Positions 54,985-57,035 of a stretch of DNA of 57,035 bases are shown here, in pieces. The stretch is from Thraustochytrium sp. TN22 (taxonomy: Eukaryota; Sar; Bigyra; Thraustochytrida; Thraustochytriidae). Position 1 is the first letter of the stretch, and each line of letters begins with the position of its first letter. The position numbers and the translations under genes were made by a program. Where the stretch lies: positions 1-57,035 of the forward strand of contig JABLUY010000236.1 of the NCBI GenBank assembly GCA_013306675.1, in the 5' to 3' direction. The notes under the pieces are model-generated. The model searched no databases, had not been told where the DNA came from, and saw only the letters and a list, made by a program, of their open reading frames with translations.

Positions 54985-56420
54985 AGAAGCGGCAGCGAGC
55001 CTTGCGCGGGCGAGCTAGCATGGCTACTCGCTGGCGTAGATTGTCGCGAGGGCGGAGCTGCCATGGTGGCGTCCAGATCGACTTCCGGAGCACTCAGCGG
55101 GCGCACCACTGCGGGCGCAAACGGCCACTCCTCCATGCCCGCGCCTGCGCTTGCGGCCGCGATGCTAGGCACCTGCGTCTGCGTCTGCTCCACCGCTGTT
55201 GCAAGCGTCATATCCTGCGCGGCTGGTGCATCGGCATCGGCATCGGCAGAGGCGGAGGCATCGGCAGAGGGAGAAATGAGCGTGGTCTTGGTGCTCTCCT
55301 GAACGAGGTCACTTTGTTGGGGTGGGAACTTGTGCACGGAATCCTGGTGCGAATCGTCTACGGCAAAGGGGCACGTGCGCTCTGCATCTTCGTCGTCGGG
55401 CAGGAGCAGGACGCCTTGGCCGTCCCCCAGTTGCAATATGGGGCTCGCGGGCGCATGGACTGAGCCCGTGTCGGATTGAGCGGCAGAATGGATCTCAACG
55501 TCGTTATCCAGGTCCATGCGATCGTCGGCGCTGGTATTAAACACGGTGGGCGCGCCCACGTCGGCATCCGGCCCAACTTCTTCGGCCCCAGTGCCAAACT
55601 CTGCGGCGGGCTCTGCGTCGCGCTCCTCCATGCTATTTACGGCAGCTAGCGTTGTCCCTGGATTCGCTGCAGTCACCGTCGTTGCCGTCGCCATCGATGC
55701 CGACGCGGTCACGGCAGGTCCCGGGTCTCCGTCTAACTCTGACACGCCAGATACGGCGCCGGCGTCGGCGGGCCCAACGCTGCCCCTGGCCTGGTCAGGC
55801 AGGTCGCCTTGATCGGCGCTGGCGCTGTTGTCAGCGCTCTTCTCCCCCTCCTCCTTCTCCTCCTCCTCTTGGCGGCTCTCGTCGAGGCCGGCGGTGGTAG
55901 CATCGGCGCTAGCGTCGGGGTCAGCGTCGAGCCCAGCTGGAACATTGGCGTCAGCGTTAGCGTCCGCGTTGAGGCCGGTTTCTGCCATCTCCCCATCCAC
56001 CATCTCAGCGTCGGCATCCACCTCCATCTCCTCGCGGCTCTGGTCGAGCTCTGCCTGGGCGTCAGCAAGCTCCTCGTCGAGCTTGGCGAGTGCTTGCGCT
56101 CGCGTGAGCGCCATGAGGCGCTCGATGAGGGCCGGGTTTACGAGCTCGATCTCGACGGAGGAGTCAAGCGCCAGGCTGCGCTGCTCGACCTGGCGGCGGC
56201 GTACGGCGCTCTCGCTGTGGTCCTCGTCATAAAAGCGCTTGCGTTGCTTGTGCTTGCGGCGCGACCTCCGAGTGGCTGCCTCTGCTGCTTCCGCCTCCTC
56301 TGCCTCTGCCTCTGCCTCCGTCTGGGCGGCGGCAACAGCGGCGTTGCCGACGGCCTCGTGGCCATCCTCCCCGTCCGCGTCCGCGGCCCTGTTTCCGGGC
56401 CCGCCGCGCGGCGTGGTCAT
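51852..56420 (-). CDS. PHD finger protein with C-terminal NPDF-type methyltransferase
   Basis: A 1522-residue protein. The longer frame starts with a GTG; the ATG at 56420 (MTTPRGGPGN) is used. About 900 residues are disordered: Glu/Asp-rich, Ala-rich and with a Ser run. A folded region (about 900-1105) follows. A PHD-like finger spans about 1108-1180: CLC, CSTCHSWQHWCC (C-x2-C-x4-H-x2-C), and CWAC; PHD fingers read histone tails, usually H3. A spacer with AQDAS-type repeats precedes the methyltransferase (about 1290-1522): CADLGAGVGAL (SAM motif I, near 1359), CIEIEAD, then LIIANPDFE (1418-1426), a variant of the NPPF/Y motif of amino-methyltransferases on adenine or cytosine. It is plausibly a chromatin-bound DNA or RNA N6 methyltransferase; substrate is inferred only. 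Confidence 0.7.
54942..54983 (-). repeat. CTG/AGC repeat coding for a serine run
   Basis: About fourteen GCT triplets on the plus strand, read on the minus strand as AGC (Ser). It lies in the disordered part of the PHD-methyltransferase protein. Confidence 0.9.
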
Positions 56421-57035
56421 CTCGTCCTCCAAGGCGCGACGAGCAGGGCTAGCGTCCCGACCTGGCACGCCCGGCCTCCAAGTCGGCGTCTGGCCTCCCG
56501 CTCGGGGCTCGAGGCTCGTGCTCGGGCTCGCTCACGGCCCGGGCTGCACTTTCTCCGCTCGCGCCGGCCTTTCTGCGCCTGCTCGCGCGCCTTCTGCGGC
56601 GTTGGGGGCGGCTGGCCTCGCGGCGCGGCGCCGGGCCTGCCCTGCCAGTGGCGAGCGGCTCGTCCGCCGTAGCCCACGGTACGAGCACGAAAAGCGACGA
56701 AACAGCCCCTGCTCGCCTTGCCTTGCTCGTCGCGCCGCGCGGCGCGCGGAGCGCAGGGCGCGCGCTAAGCTTGGCGGACTGCTCGCTTGATTGGTATCCT
56801 GGTCGGCTTGCTAGCTAGTAGCTAGGTTGGTTGGTTTCTCTGGTTTATTTTGTCTCGCCGTTCGCTTGGCGGCGACTCGCTCGCCGCGCTCGCCGCCTCG
56901 CGCCCCACGCACGCACGCTCGCTCGCTCGCTCGCAGCGCACGCACGCTCGCCGGCGCCACGCGCCGCGCCGCGCGCGCCTCGCCGCGCCGCACCGCGCCG
57001 CGCCGCGCCGCGCCGCACCGCCGCCTCCTGGCGCC
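56421..57035. other. Upstream region of PHD gene and window edge
   Basis: No gene is supported. The last 100 bp are (GCGCC)-rich. The promoter of the minus-strand PHD gene should lie here. Confidence 0.5.

Noticed and set aside
53013-55463. 816-codon open frame on the plus strand, antisense to the PHD gene
   Set aside because: It has the same shadow pattern, with Arg/Leu/His-rich low complexity and no family motif; the minus frame has PHD and SAM motifs.

Overview
The window is nuclear DNA of a unicellular eukaryote. It is visibly GC-rich, gene-dense and intron-poor, and the families it encodes are eukaryotic: an FKBP/SAM protein, a DH-PH RhoGEF, CaMK-type and divergent kinases, a UCH deubiquitinase, a GT61-like glycosyltransferase, an LPCAT-like acyltransferase, a PHD finger protein and a PiggyBac-like transposase. 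Only three genes show or need introns; these are small (about 50-125 nt), and the four clearest are GT-AG. This suits a compact protist genome, such as a thraustochytrid or another stramenopile or alga. The lineage is a guess; no rRNA, tRNA or organellar marker is present.

Layout. Positions 1-6775 hold no gene I can support: GC-rich, low-complexity sequence with many short tandem repeats. Then 21 genes follow. 6776-12482: divergent kinase (+), RING-H2 protein (-), FKBP/WW/IQ/SAM protein (-). 13040-17806: giant IQ/WW-like repeat protein with a 57-residue polyglutamine (+). 17830-19302: GT61-like enzyme (-). 20185-27492: a four-gene plus-strand run (FEX/CrcB-like membrane protein, LPCAT-like acyltransferase, EGF plus seven-helix membrane protein, F-box-like membrane protein). 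27516-36398: minus-strand run (membrane metallophosphatase, mitochondrial-type SerRS, RhoGEF, zinc finger-methyltransferase that probably contains one intron). 37641-39749: TIR-like/TPR protein (+). 40529-44044: transposase-like protein with a nuclease-like region (-). 45029-50165: CaMK-type kinase (+), UCH (-), homocysteine methyltransferase (+), spliced four-helix membrane protein (+). 50266-51104: spliced membrane protein (-). 51852-56420: PHD finger-methyltransferase (-).

The genes do not form one pathway. Recurring themes are: ubiquitin (RING, F-box-like, UCH); calmodulin-type signalling (IQ repeats, CaMK); adenine-type methyltransferases joined to zinc modules (two genes); and unstable CAG/CTG triplet tracts inside four coding regions. 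The strongest candidates for something new are the TIR-like/TPR protein with near-identical 126-bp repeats, the PHD-NPDF methyltransferase, and the transposase with a YqaJ-like region. Many genes are open in long antisense frames because GC-rich DNA has few stop codons; those frames were treated as shadows. Start codons were set on the first plausible ATG rather than the longest open frame.
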